Positions 1-7,780 of a DNA stretch of 40,248 nt are shown one piece after another. This DNA comes from Bacteriovoracaceae bacterium (GTDB taxonomy: Bacteria; Bdellovibrionota; Bacteriovoracia; Bacteriovoracales; Bacteriovoracaceae), in contig QKCN01000098.1 in NCBI GenBank assembly GCA_003245675.1, positions 1 to 40,248 of the forward strand, given 5' to 3'. Below the pieces are notes generated by a model. The model had not been told where the DNA came from. It was given only the letters and a program-made list of their open reading frames with translations, and ran no database searches. How positions within the stretch are numbered: the first letter of the stretch is position 1; each line of letters starts with the position of its first letter. The translations under genes were made by a program, and so were the position numbers.

Positions 1-2
1 TT

Positions 3-50
3 TTGGATGCAGCAAAGGCTACGACGGCCTTTGATGCAGAACAACCCTGA
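3..50 (+). CDS. Possible 3' end of an upstream gene (weak)
   Basis: An open frame enters from the left edge and stops at TGA 48-50, giving a short tail ending in AFDAEQP. Its codon choice (GAT, GCA, GAA, TTT) matches the neighbouring genes better than the other plus-strand frame, which stops at 72 and uses rare Arg codons. Two minus-strand frames are also open here, so this is a guess about an edge fragment. No function can be given. Confidence 0.2.
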   Translation: MDAAKATTAFDAEQP

Positions 51-103
51 CGAACGACCAGGATGGGAGTAAGAGAGGATCCTATATTTTCAAAAATGGG
101 CCA

Positions 104-152
104 TTCTATGATCAGCATCCTTGTTTCTACTTCAAATCGTCTTTCTATGATC
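104..152. repeat. Direct repeat of TTCTATGATC upstream of the fecR-like gene
   Basis: The 10-mer TTCTATGATC occurs at 104-113 and again at 143-152, start to start 39 bases. Both copies lie in the non-coding leader of the surface-protein cluster, upstream of two inverted repeats. Paired half-sites for a regulator are one possible reading; no known regulator is recognised. Confidence 0.4.
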
Positions 153-158
153 CCATAA

Positions 159-172
159 CAAATTCAAATTTG
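159..172. promoter_or_regulatory. Inverted repeat CAAATT-CA-AATTTG
   Basis: Six-base perfect arms (CAAATT and AATTTG) are separated by two bases. It sits just upstream of a larger inverted repeat at 178-197 in the leader of the gene starting at 231. It may be an operator. AT-rich palindromes of this size can arise by chance, so confidence is limited. Confidence 0.35.
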
Positions 173-177
173 AGTAA

Positions 178-197
178 TTGTTAATTAATATTAACAA
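178..197. promoter_or_regulatory. Inverted repeat, operator-like, before the surface cluster
   Basis: TTGTTAAT-TAAT-ATTAACAA: perfect eight-base arms around a four-base centre, 34 bases upstream of the start codon at 231. The size and symmetry suit a dimeric HTH regulator site overlapping the promoter. No confident -35/-10 pair was found, so the position relative to the transcription start is unknown. Confidence 0.45.
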
Positions 198-230
198 GAC
201 GGACTTCACTTTTCTAAGTATAAATTTCGG

Positions 231-1625
231 ATGAAAAAACTAATAATTTCGACACTCTTGAGTCTTTTAAGTTTCCCCTTACTTGCATCTACAGGCAAAA
301 TTATTATTCTCCACGGAGAAGTTGAATTTTCCACTGATGGGGCAAAGTTTGCGAAGGCCGCACGCAATCAAAAAGTCGCGCAAGGAACGATTTTAAAAAC
401 GGGCGCTAAGAGCTTTGTGAAAATCATCATGGAAGACAAAACACAACTTTCTTTGGGACCTAAAGGTAGTTTTAAAGTAGAAGCGACAAAGCCTGCCGAT
501 CCTTCGATGGTTTCATTGCTTAAAGGACAGTTGCGTTCTGCAGTTCAAAAAGATCCTTTGGCCGAAGGAGAGGGAAAGACAAAGTTTATTATTCAGACAA
601 AGACAGCATCCATGGGGATTCGTGGTACAGAGCTGATGACAACTTATAATCCTGAAAACAATGTGACGAATTTGATTACTTTTACTGGTGAAGTTGCGAT
701 GGCCACAAAAGAAGAGGTGGCGAAGGCTCCCGACATTCACAAGTTCTTTAAAGAAAATGCAGTGAAGGTTAAAGAAGGGCGTTTTTCTTCCATCAATCCC
801 ATGCTGGGCAATAAAGCGACAGTTCCAACCAAATTGAGTCCTGCTCAGTTTTCAGCTTTAAAGAGTGCTGATCACGCTAAAAGCGCTGATTCTAAAAAGA
901 CAAGCGATACTCCTGCAGTGAAAACAGTTCGCTCTTTGGTCCCTCCAGGAGTTGCAGCGAAAGAATTTACTACAGGCAATGATGGCCTTAATGCTGCAAT
1001 TGGTACGAGTGCAGTGGATGCTATGAAAGCACAAGTTGATGTTAATGGAAATGGAGGACCACCTCCGGAAGGATTTGTTGATAAGGCAACTGGTACTGTT
1101 GCTCCCCCTGCGGGAGGATTTGTGGACTTGAATACAGGTCTGTATGTGCCACCTCCACCAGGAAGCACTTTTGATGCCAATACAGGAGTATACGTTCCGC
1201 CTCCAACCGTAGGAGGCTTTGATACGGCTTCAGGTGAATATAAGCCACCTGCAGGCTTGGAATTAACTTCAGATGGGAAGTTTGTGGAAGCGACACCTGA
1301 AGTGACAACTGCTGCACCTTCGGTGAAGATGTCCGAGCCACTTGTTGGTTCAGTCGGCGAAGCAATTCCTGCACCAAAAGAAGAACCTATTTCGTCAGCA
1401 CCTCCGCTTGTGATGCTTGACACAGAAAATATTGGAGTTGATGTTTTTGACGTTGCGCCTGTTGAAGTCGATGAAATTGTTGTTGATGAATATAACCCAG
1501 ATGATTTTGCAGTCGATGAAGCGATTGATGTACTTACAGATGAGGTGGCAGAAGAAGTTCAAGATGATCTTGAAGTTGAGCTTCCTGCAAGTACCCAAAC
1601 AACGTTTTCTATTAAGGTTGAATAA
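231..1625 (+). CDS. Exported FecR-domain protein with Pro-rich repeats and acidic tail
   Basis: A 464-residue exported protein. A signal peptide covers residues 1-19 (SFPLLAS, then T). Residues ~22-160 match the FecR beta-rich fold seen in periplasmic sensor/scaffold proteins: GEVEF near 29, LKTGAKSFVKI near 55, and TKTASMGIRGTEL at 123-135, typical of the FecR signature. Residues ~280-345 hold about four degenerate units of the pattern F-D-x-x-T/S-G-x-Y/V-x-P-P, ending in runs of three or four prolines. Residues 395-451 are strongly acidic (Asp/Glu about every second or third residue). No membrane segment follows the signal peptide. The next gene begins one base after the stop, so it is first in an operon with a TPR-barrel protein and two lipoproteins. 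A sensing or scaffold role at the envelope is inferred from the FecR fold; the ligand is unknown. The start has only a weak ribosome site. Confidence 0.85.
   Translation: MKKLIISTLLSLLSFPLLASTGKIIILHGEVEFSTDGAKFAKAARNQKVAQGTILKTGAKSFVKIIMEDKTQLSLGPKGSFKVEATKPADPSMVSLLKGQLRSAVQKDPLAEGEGKTKFIIQTKTASMGIRGTELMTTYNPENNVTNLITFTGEVAMATKEEVAKAPDIHKFFKENAVKVKEGRFSSINPMLGNKATVPTKLSPAQFSALKSADHAKSADSKKTSDTPAVKTVRSLVPPGVAAKEFTTGNDGLNAAIGTSAVDAMKAQVDVNGNGGPPPEGFVDKATGTVAPPAGGFVDLNTGLYVPPPPGSTFDANTGVYVPPPTVGGFDTASGEYKPPAGLELTSDGKFVEATPEVTTAAPSVKMSEPLVGSVGEAIPAPKEEPISSAPPLVMLDTENIGVDVFDVAPVEVDEIVVDEYNPDDFAVDEAIDVLTDEVAEEVQDDLEVELPASTQTTFSIKVE
1068..1280 (+). repeat. In-frame Pro-rich repeats coding F-D-x-x-T-G-x-Y-x-P-P units
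   Basis: Inside the FecR-domain gene, about four units of 15-17 codons repeat: GFVDKATGTVAPP, GFVDLNTGLYVPPPP, TFDANTGVYVPPP and GFDTASGEYKPP, followed by a decayed copy. At DNA level the units have diverged, so they are old or under protein-level selection. They probably form an extended spacer or a binding region for a partner. Confidence 0.7.
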
Positions 1626-3200
1626 ATGAAAATTTTAGTACTGTGTTTAGTTTTAATGAGTTCAATCTCTTTGGCGCGAGTGGGCGATGAACCACTGGTT
1701 CTAAGAGTATTTAAGTCATATAGTTCAGGTAATTACCACGATGCGATTAAGGAAATTGATCAATTGATTAAGTTCATTCCGAAATGGGGAACAGCCTATT
1801 ATTGGAAGGCGACTTGTTTGATGAAACTTAATCAGTTCGATGAATCCAAAAAATATTTTCAGCTGGCAAAAAAATACCGCGCTTATCCTAAAACTCTTCA
1901 CTATGATCAAGGGCAGCTTCTTTATGCCTTAAATGATCTGGATGAAGCTCAGGCATCCTTTAAGGAAGCAGCTAAGCGCAATGTGAAAATAGGTCAGTCA
2001 TACTATTATATGGCCGATATTTCTTTCATTATGGAAGATTTTGATAATGCTATTCCTGCTTATAACAAAGTCTTGGAATCAGCAGATGCCAATGTCAAGC
2101 TCAAACAGGCTGCAGCTATGTATAAAGCGAAAGCTGTTTTGAGAAGAGAAGAAGCGAAGGGGGAAGTTCCTGTAGAATTCATTGAAAATGAGGTGTTGCC
2201 TCTTTTTGATGAGGCTAGGGATATGGATGAGTTTACTGCAATTGCCAAAGAGATTGACTCGCAAAAAGGTCGTCTCATGGCAAAATATAAATTAGACCAT
2301 TATAAAAATGGGCGCAGAATTCTCAAAAAACATTATCGTCTTAAAGTTTCACAAGGTTTTTCTTATGATTCCAATGTCACATTGACTCCGGATGATACGG
2401 GTTCTAGTACAGAAACAGAGCAAGCCTCAAGTATTTCTACAACATCAGTTTCGGGAAGATACCGTTTTGACATAAAAAGACGCTTTACTGTTGCCCCAGG
2501 CATGAAGGGCGATTTTGAGCATCACTTCAATAGGGTTCCAGAGATCTACCAAAATGATAATTACAAGCTTAATCCTTTTGTAAAGACGACCTATGAGCAT
2601 CGCTGGGGAGAGATTCCTACTGCGCTAGAGTTTGATATTGATTATACCTATCATGCTAAAGATTATGATCAAGATGAAAAAAAAGAAGAGTATTCTAAGA
2701 CGCTTGGATTTTCTCTTGGGGAAAAATTTGTGTTTTTTCCTATTGGAGATACAACCGTTAAGTTGAAGTATAAAAAGTATACTGGTTATATTGATGCGAT
2801 CAATTCAACGACGACGACATTGAATGCAACTCAGGTATTTAAATTGCCGCAAAAGCATCTTGTTGTCGGTACATTTAATCTTGATGAGACCACCGCTGAA
2901 GTGGATGTCAATAGTACTCGTTCTTATATGCTGCGTGGTGATTATATTGCTCCTGAGCCAATCTATTGGAATGTCAAATGGTCTGCCGCTTTGTCGGCGA
3001 CTTTTCTCGATACCAAAGAGCAAAGTGATACGCGCGGAATGGAAAAAACATTTTCACCGAGTGTTAAATTGGAAAAAGAAGTCTATCAGAAAACCACTGC
3101 TAGTTTTAAATATGATTACTCTAAAAAGATGAGTAAGGGCGGGGGGGCGTATGAGTACTCCAAAAATGTTTTTCTTTTAGAAGTTGAATGGAGCATGTAA
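1626..3200 (+). CDS. TPR plus outer-membrane beta-barrel protein (Slam-like architecture)
   Basis: A 524-residue protein with a signal peptide (1-17, ending SISLA). Residues ~25-170 form helical TPR-like repeats with recurring aromatic and small residues (for example AYYWKATCLMKLNQFDESKKYF and YYYMADISFIMEDFDNAI). From ~240 the sequence turns into alternating polar/aromatic strands typical of a barrel (VSQGFSYDSNVTL, TALEFDIDYTYHA), ending in FLLEVEWSM. A periplasmic TPR domain followed by a C-terminal barrel is the layout of surface lipoprotein assembly modifiers (Slam). The two lipoproteins directly downstream would suit such a client relation. That link is inference: I cannot show homology by eye. 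A run of seven G lies inside the barrel coding part (3141-3147). An AAGG ribosome site lies at 1615-1618. The stop TAA overlaps the next ATG by one base. Confidence 0.75.
   Translation: MKILVLCLVLMSSISLARVGDEPLVLRVFKSYSSGNYHDAIKEIDQLIKFIPKWGTAYYWKATCLMKLNQFDESKKYFQLAKKYRAYPKTLHYDQGQLLYALNDLDEAQASFKEAAKRNVKIGQSYYYMADISFIMEDFDNAIPAYNKVLESADANVKLKQAAAMYKAKAVLRREEAKGEVPVEFIENEVLPLFDEARDMDEFTAIAKEIDSQKGRLMAKYKLDHYKNGRRILKKHYRLKVSQGFSYDSNVTLTPDDTGSSTETEQASSISTTSVSGRYRFDIKRRFTVAPGMKGDFEHHFNRVPEIYQNDNYKLNPFVKTTYEHRWGEIPTALEFDIDYTYHAKDYDQDEKKEEYSKTLGFSLGEKFVFFPIGDTTVKLKYKKYTGYIDAINSTTTTLNATQVFKLPQKHLVVGTFNLDETTAEVDVNSTRSYMLRGDYIAPEPIYWNVKWSAALSATFLDTKEQSDTRGMEKTFSPSVKLEKEVYQKTTASFKYDYSKKMSKGGGAYEYSKNVFLLEVEWSM
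3141..3147 (+). repeat. G7 homopolymer inside the TPR-barrel gene
   Basis: Seven G in a row within codons for SKGGGAY, about 18 codons before the stop. A one-base slip would change or remove the last barrel strand. Runs of G this long are scarce in the window and occur only in or beside surface-protein genes. Confidence 0.6.
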
Positions 3201-5680
3201 TGAAATTAGTATTATTATCATCTCTTATTCTTCTTTTTGCTTGTGCTGAAAAAGGCTCATCTTCGAAAACAAAACTACAGATTCGTGCACGGGATTTGAT
3301 TGTTTCCTCTAGGGGGCTTGAGCAAAGTGGGGGAGTGGTTGTTGTTGGGCGCTCCGAAGCGAAAAAGGCAATGCTTACTTTTTATCTGACTAGTGCAACA
3401 GAAGTGCTGACTGTTGAATTACCCAATGATGTTTGGGAGTTCTCGGCCGCCGGATGGGAAGGTGGAAGTGGCATCATGTCGGGGAGTGTGCGTTGTTCTG
3501 GAATTGTGACAAAAAATTTGATCGGCTCTCCTGAGTCAGTAGAGCTAACGATTAATAAAACAAATTGCGCAAATACAGTGTATACCGCTACAGGGCTTTT
3601 TGATTCTACCACTCAAGAAGTTCTTCCTTTTAAATTACAGTCTTGTTATCAGCTTGATATTGATGGAAATTGTGTTGGAGGAGTTGGCCGTTATAAATCT
3701 TTTCGTGTCGGTCATCCTATCACTTATGGGGCTGCCAATAATTTTTTCTACGAATATGAAATGAATGCTTGGGACTCCGAAGATAATTACGATTATTCTG
3801 TTTGTACAGGTTCATCCACTGATCCATCTTATTGTACAGAGGAGAAAGAGCCGACTTGGCCTCCTTTCGTGAGAGGTCCACGAGCATTTTCTTCTGAATG
3901 CGTGAACTTAGATTCTACAGGGGTTGCAACGACTGATTTTCATATCCCGACAGGTGGTTTTGATAGTGATGGTGCGGTCTTCCCGTTTATCATCCCTTAT
4001 GAGCAAGCTGATTGTGCAATTACAGTTGCATCGGATGAATATCAAGCTTACTTTTTTGATGATGATAATGGTGGTGACACAACAGATGCTAACTATACTC
4101 CACGTATCAAAGTGATGGCAGATGGTGGGTATATGTTGACCCGTATTTCTGATGACAGTTATGACAGTGGGGGAACCGTTTGTCCTGTATTTAGTGACTA
4201 TACAAGTATCACCGAATCAGATTTGGGCTGTTATACTTCTAAGCTCGGTGCTTCCTACATAAATATCGGGGATCTCGCTGTTGGCGATATTCTCGTTTAT
4301 GTGACAGAAACTGGTGGCGTAGGCAAAATGAAGATTAACTCGGTGAGTGCATCTTCTGTGGATTATGATTACGTTACTTATTTAAATGGCGCAACTTATT
4401 CAGGATCATTGAGTCATTCCTTTATGAGTGGTTATAACTATGGAGCCTCTTTGGAGACATCATCTCCTACTGTGGCTACGATTTCTGGCACTAATTACTC
4501 TATTGGAACATCTGGTTTCTCATCTAGTCTTGTTCCTGCGCCGGGAACATCCCCCACGGGATTTCTATTTGGCATTGCAGGGATTATGAAGTTGTCTAGC
4601 CCGATGAAGTTAAAAATGATTCATAGTTCGACAGCTAGCAATGATTTTCCAGAGCTTCTTTCTAGTTATGAAAGTGATGGTAGTACTCCTCATGCGGCAG
4701 AGAGCTGTTTACCATTGCAGTTGGCAGTACTTGATTCCAATAACAAAAAGTATCAGGGAACTTTTGTTGGTTTTAGTGCCTATATGCATGTGGCAAATAT
4801 TGGGTGTAGTTCTTTAGAATTCTATGGCAAGGAAACGGATTGTATTAATGGAGTGGGTGCTTTAAGTACTCCCTCGTTTTCGTTTGCAACGAGTAGTCCT
4901 TTAAGTTCAGAAATTCTTTATTATAAAGCATCGGGTTGCTCTAGTAGTTCAGCCTCGGATATTCTCTTTTATGCTCGTTCGGCAGTTACGGATGTTGAAA
5001 GTCAGTATATGTACCTGAAGTTTATGGGAGTACCGAGCCTTAGCTCATTTAGTGCTTCTTCTGGAAATTATAAAGCCGGTGATACTATTAGTTTTATGGT
5101 GTATTTCTCAGATATGGTTGACGTTGTCGGGACACCGACATTGTCATTAAATACAGGTGGAGTTGCGACATATACTGAAGGCAGTGGCTCTATGTATCTC
5201 TATTTTGATTACATTGTCTCAGCAGGGGAGTCTGCATCTGTTCTCGATTATACAAGTACAACCGCTTTAAATTTAAATGGCGGTTCAATTAAAAGTTCCA
5301 CTTCGGGCATGGATGCGGGAATTACTTTGCCAACTCCTGGTACAACTGGCTCTTTAAGTGATTTTTCAATCGTCGTCGATACCTATATCAGTTTAGAGTT
5401 TAGTTCTCCTGCGGTAGACGGCGATATTTATGATGGTTCAGTAGACAATATCGTTGGTCTATGTAGTGATGAAGGGCAAACAGTGACTTTTTCTGTTACT
5501 TCGGGAGATGGGGTTCTTAGTTCAACAAGTAGTACTTGTACTGGAGGATATTTTTATCTTACTCCAGTCTTTTCAACTCAGCCTACGGTAGATAGTTCGA
5601 TTACAATAGAGGCTACACATACTGATCTTGCTGGAAATACGATCACTGTTTCGCGTAGTTTTATTTATCGGGGTGTTTAA
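3200..5680 (+). CDS. Large lipoprotein with C-terminal Ig-like domains (paralogue A)
   Basis: An 826-residue predicted lipoprotein. I start it at ATG 3200 because GGAG at 3190-3193 is well spaced and gives an ideal short signal peptide with lipobox LFAC (Cys15). An upstream in-frame ATG at 3188 would add four residues. The first ~300 residues closely match the next gene (shared blocks KTKLQIRARDL, EQSGGVVVVGR, VELPNDVWEF, RVGHPITYG, GGFDSDGAVFPFII). After that the two diverge. Here residues ~620-730 look like an Ig-like adhesin domain (YKAGDTISFMVYFSD, TPTLSLNTGG, TTALNLNGGSI), and a last beta domain ends in RSFIYRGV. Many Cys, Ser, Thr and Tyr suggest an extracytoplasmic, probably surface, location. 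The gene is translationally coupled to the TPR-barrel gene (TAATG). The ligand is unknown; adhesion is a guess from the Ig-like domain. Confidence 0.8.
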   Translation: MKLVLLSSLILLFACAEKGSSSKTKLQIRARDLIVSSRGLEQSGGVVVVGRSEAKKAMLTFYLTSATEVLTVELPNDVWEFSAAGWEGGSGIMSGSVRCSGIVTKNLIGSPESVELTINKTNCANTVYTATGLFDSTTQEVLPFKLQSCYQLDIDGNCVGGVGRYKSFRVGHPITYGAANNFFYEYEMNAWDSEDNYDYSVCTGSSTDPSYCTEEKEPTWPPFVRGPRAFSSECVNLDSTGVATTDFHIPTGGFDSDGAVFPFIIPYEQADCAITVASDEYQAYFFDDDNGGDTTDANYTPRIKVMADGGYMLTRISDDSYDSGGTVCPVFSDYTSITESDLGCYTSKLGASYINIGDLAVGDILVYVTETGGVGKMKINSVSASSVDYDYVTYLNGATYSGSLSHSFMSGYNYGASLETSSPTVATISGTNYSIGTSGFSSSLVPAPGTSPTGFLFGIAGIMKLSSPMKLKMIHSSTASNDFPELLSSYESDGSTPHAAESCLPLQLAVLDSNNKKYQGTFVGFSAYMHVANIGCSSLEFYGKETDCINGVGALSTPSFSFATSSPLSSEILYYKASGCSSSSASDILFYARSAVTDVESQYMYLKFMGVPSLSSFSASSGNYKAGDTISFMVYFSDMVDVVGTPTLSLNTGGVATYTEGSGSMYLYFDYIVSAGESASVLDYTSTTALNLNGGSIKSSTSGMDAGITLPTPGTTGSLSDFSIVVDTYISLEFSSPAVDGDIYDGSVDNIVGLCSDEGQTVTFSVTSGDGVLSSTSSTCTGGYFYLTPVFSTQPTVDSSITIEATHTDLAGNTITVSRSFIYRGV

Positions 5681-5690
5681 GGGGGGGGAA
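5681..5690 (+). promoter_or_regulatory. Ribosome binding site made of a G8 tract
   Basis: Eight G followed by A directly precede the ATG at 5690. The G tract is the only candidate Shine-Dalgarno sequence for the second lipoprotein gene. Replication slippage here would change the length and spacing of the site without touching the protein, a recognised way to switch translation on or off. Confidence 0.5.
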
Positions 5691-7780
5691 TGAAGATTAT
5701 ATTTCTTTTGTTCATATTTTCTTTATTTGCTTGTGCTGAAAAAGGCACTCCCTCCAAAACAAAATTGCAAATACGGGCGCGAGATTTGCTTGCGTCCTCG
5801 AAGGGTCTGGAACAAAGTGGTGGCGTGGTTGTTGTGGGGCGAGCCGTTGCTAAAGAAGCGATTATGGCCTTTAGTTTAACCAATGCAAATGAAACTCTAA
5901 CTGTGGAATTACCCAATGATGCTTGGGAATTTTCTGCTGTAGGTTGGGAAGGTGGAAGTGGATTAATGTCAGGAGCTGTTCGCTGTTCTGGTGTTATTGC
6001 TAAAACTTTGATTGGCTCTCCAGAATCAGTTGAACTTGTTATTAATAAAACCAATTGTGGAAAAACTGTTTATACGCCAGACGGTCTTTATAATTCGACA
6101 AGTTCTTCTGTTCTTCCGTTGAAATTGCAATCTTGCAAAGAAATTGATTCTTCTGGGACTTGTACTGCGCAAGGAAAATATTTATCTTTTAGAATCGGAC
6201 ACCCTATAACATATGGAGTGGGAGCTGATTTTTTCTATCAGTATGAACTTGATGCTTGGGATGAGTCTATTGATCACGAAGCTTCTGGACCCAGTTGGCC
6301 AACAGATTATGTGCAGCTACCGCGCACATTTTCATCAGCTTGTATTAATACAGATACTTCTGGAGTCGCGACAACTAATTATTATATACCACCTGGTGGT
6401 TTTGACAGTGATGGAGCGATTTTCCCTTTTATTATCGGGTATGAACAAGCCAATTGTCTGGCAACAGATACAACGGAAGAGTATGAAGCATACTTTTTTG
6501 ATGAGCAGCAAAAGGATGATGAGTACAGTGATGGCTCTTATCGTTTACTGACCAAGGCCGATAGTGGCTATATGCTGACTATGATTTCTGATGATAATTA
6601 TGATGGCAGTGTTTCCAAGCCTGCCGCGGCTGCTGATTATGCGGGGATTACGGAAGAACATGCTATTTACTATATGCAAAATTTCACTGGTGAGATTTTT
6701 GATTTTGCTTCCGTTGCTGTTGACGATATCTATATTTATCGCACGCAAAACAATAAGTATGGCAAGTTACAGATCACTGCAACAACAGGGGCCCAGCTGA
6801 ATTTTTCCTTTGAGACTTTTGGTAGTGCCACTTCTACTCTTGATGGTTTTGCAAGTGGATCAACGCCGAATTTAGAAAACCTGTTAGACACTTCAGAGGT
6901 TTCTTTGGGGACCCTTTATATGATTTCGGAACCGTTTTTTTTCTCCCATCAAGGGATGGTCAAATTTGATCTTGCGGAACAGGATTCGACATCCCCTTAT
7001 AAGTATGCCCTTGTTTATGCTGGTAGTACTACTTCTCCTGAACATGTTTTTCCCTCTCAAAGTGATGGACTTTCCTATGATTTTGATCAGTGTATAACGA
7101 TGAAAGTTGCAGCTTTAGCGATGGATGGGAAATTGGCCGTTCTATCTAGCCAATTCGATCTTAACTTGGCGATGACAACTGCTAACGGGTCCTTTGTTGA
7201 TTGTATTCTTGGGGCAACTTGTGGAACCCCCACTTCTTCGACGGCAAGTTTGAGCCTATCAATTGTTTCGGGTAGTACTTATTCTTCTCAGTTTTCTTGT
7301 ATTGTCGCAAAAGATCTATCGTATTCTGATACTTTGTTTGCCACCTTGACTCATACAAATGGTTCTCCAGCTATGAAAACACAGTATAAAAAAATGGATA
7401 TTGATGAGTATCTATCTTGGGGGAGTAGCAACCTTGATCAAGCAAAGATGACAACAACTTCAGTTGGTACATTGCCCTCTACATCAGAGGAAACGGTTGT
7501 AATTGGATTTAAGAGATCTGATGGTCGATATGGGAAAATGCAGATAATTAATTTTTCAGGGACGTTTTCAGTAAATTTTGTGGTGTATGAATCCGATGGA
7601 ACGATTTTTATGGAACGGACTGGTTTATCTTTCACTGCTTCGGGAGATAGTTATATTGATTTTGACCTAGGAGATTCTGCCATCGATACGACAAATGATG
7701 GTACTAATGAGGATTTTATTTTTAGTGCGGGATCTTCATTTCAAATATTAAATGACGTGACGGGCTATCTCTTACTTTAG
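5690..7780 (+). CDS. Large lipoprotein, paralogue B
   Basis: A 696-residue predicted lipoprotein with signal peptide and lipobox LFAC (Cys15; mature start CAEKGTPSK). Residues 1-~305 are strongly similar to the preceding gene, including the paired cysteines, RIGHPITYG, GGFDSDGAIFPFII and EYEAYFFD. The rest is distinct. Two stretches share one module: residues ~344-375 (VDDIYIYRT then YGKLQI) and the segment encoded near 7493-7600 (ETVVIGFKR then YGKMQI). Paralogue A carries one related copy (DILVYVTET then GKMKI), so the module looks duplicated. No Ig-like adhesin domain is evident. It is the last gene of the cluster; its stop overlaps the convergent metallopeptidase gene by four bases. Function unknown; a surface or outer-membrane location is inferred from the lipid anchor and neighbours. 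Confidence 0.8.
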   Translation: MKIIFLLFIFSLFACAEKGTPSKTKLQIRARDLLASSKGLEQSGGVVVVGRAVAKEAIMAFSLTNANETLTVELPNDAWEFSAVGWEGGSGLMSGAVRCSGVIAKTLIGSPESVELVINKTNCGKTVYTPDGLYNSTSSSVLPLKLQSCKEIDSSGTCTAQGKYLSFRIGHPITYGVGADFFYQYELDAWDESIDHEASGPSWPTDYVQLPRTFSSACINTDTSGVATTNYYIPPGGFDSDGAIFPFIIGYEQANCLATDTTEEYEAYFFDEQQKDDEYSDGSYRLLTKADSGYMLTMISDDNYDGSVSKPAAAADYAGITEEHAIYYMQNFTGEIFDFASVAVDDIYIYRTQNNKYGKLQITATTGAQLNFSFETFGSATSTLDGFASGSTPNLENLLDTSEVSLGTLYMISEPFFFSHQGMVKFDLAEQDSTSPYKYALVYAGSTTSPEHVFPSQSDGLSYDFDQCITMKVAALAMDGKLAVLSSQFDLNLAMTTANGSFVDCILGATCGTPTSSTASLSLSIVSGSTYSSQFSCIVAKDLSYSDTLFATLTHTNGSPAMKTQYKKMDIDEYLSWGSSNLDQAKMTTTSVGTLPSTSEETVVIGFKRSDGRYGKMQIINFSGTFSVNFVVYESDGTIFMERTGLSFTASGDSYIDFDLGDSAIDTTNDGTNEDFIFSAGSSFQILNDVTGYLLL

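Noticed and set aside
872..1423. Long antisense open frame inside the FecR-domain gene
   Set aside because: It is the complement of the Gly/Pro-rich repeat region, which avoids stops on the other strand. No ribosome site, and the sense gene has clear motifs.
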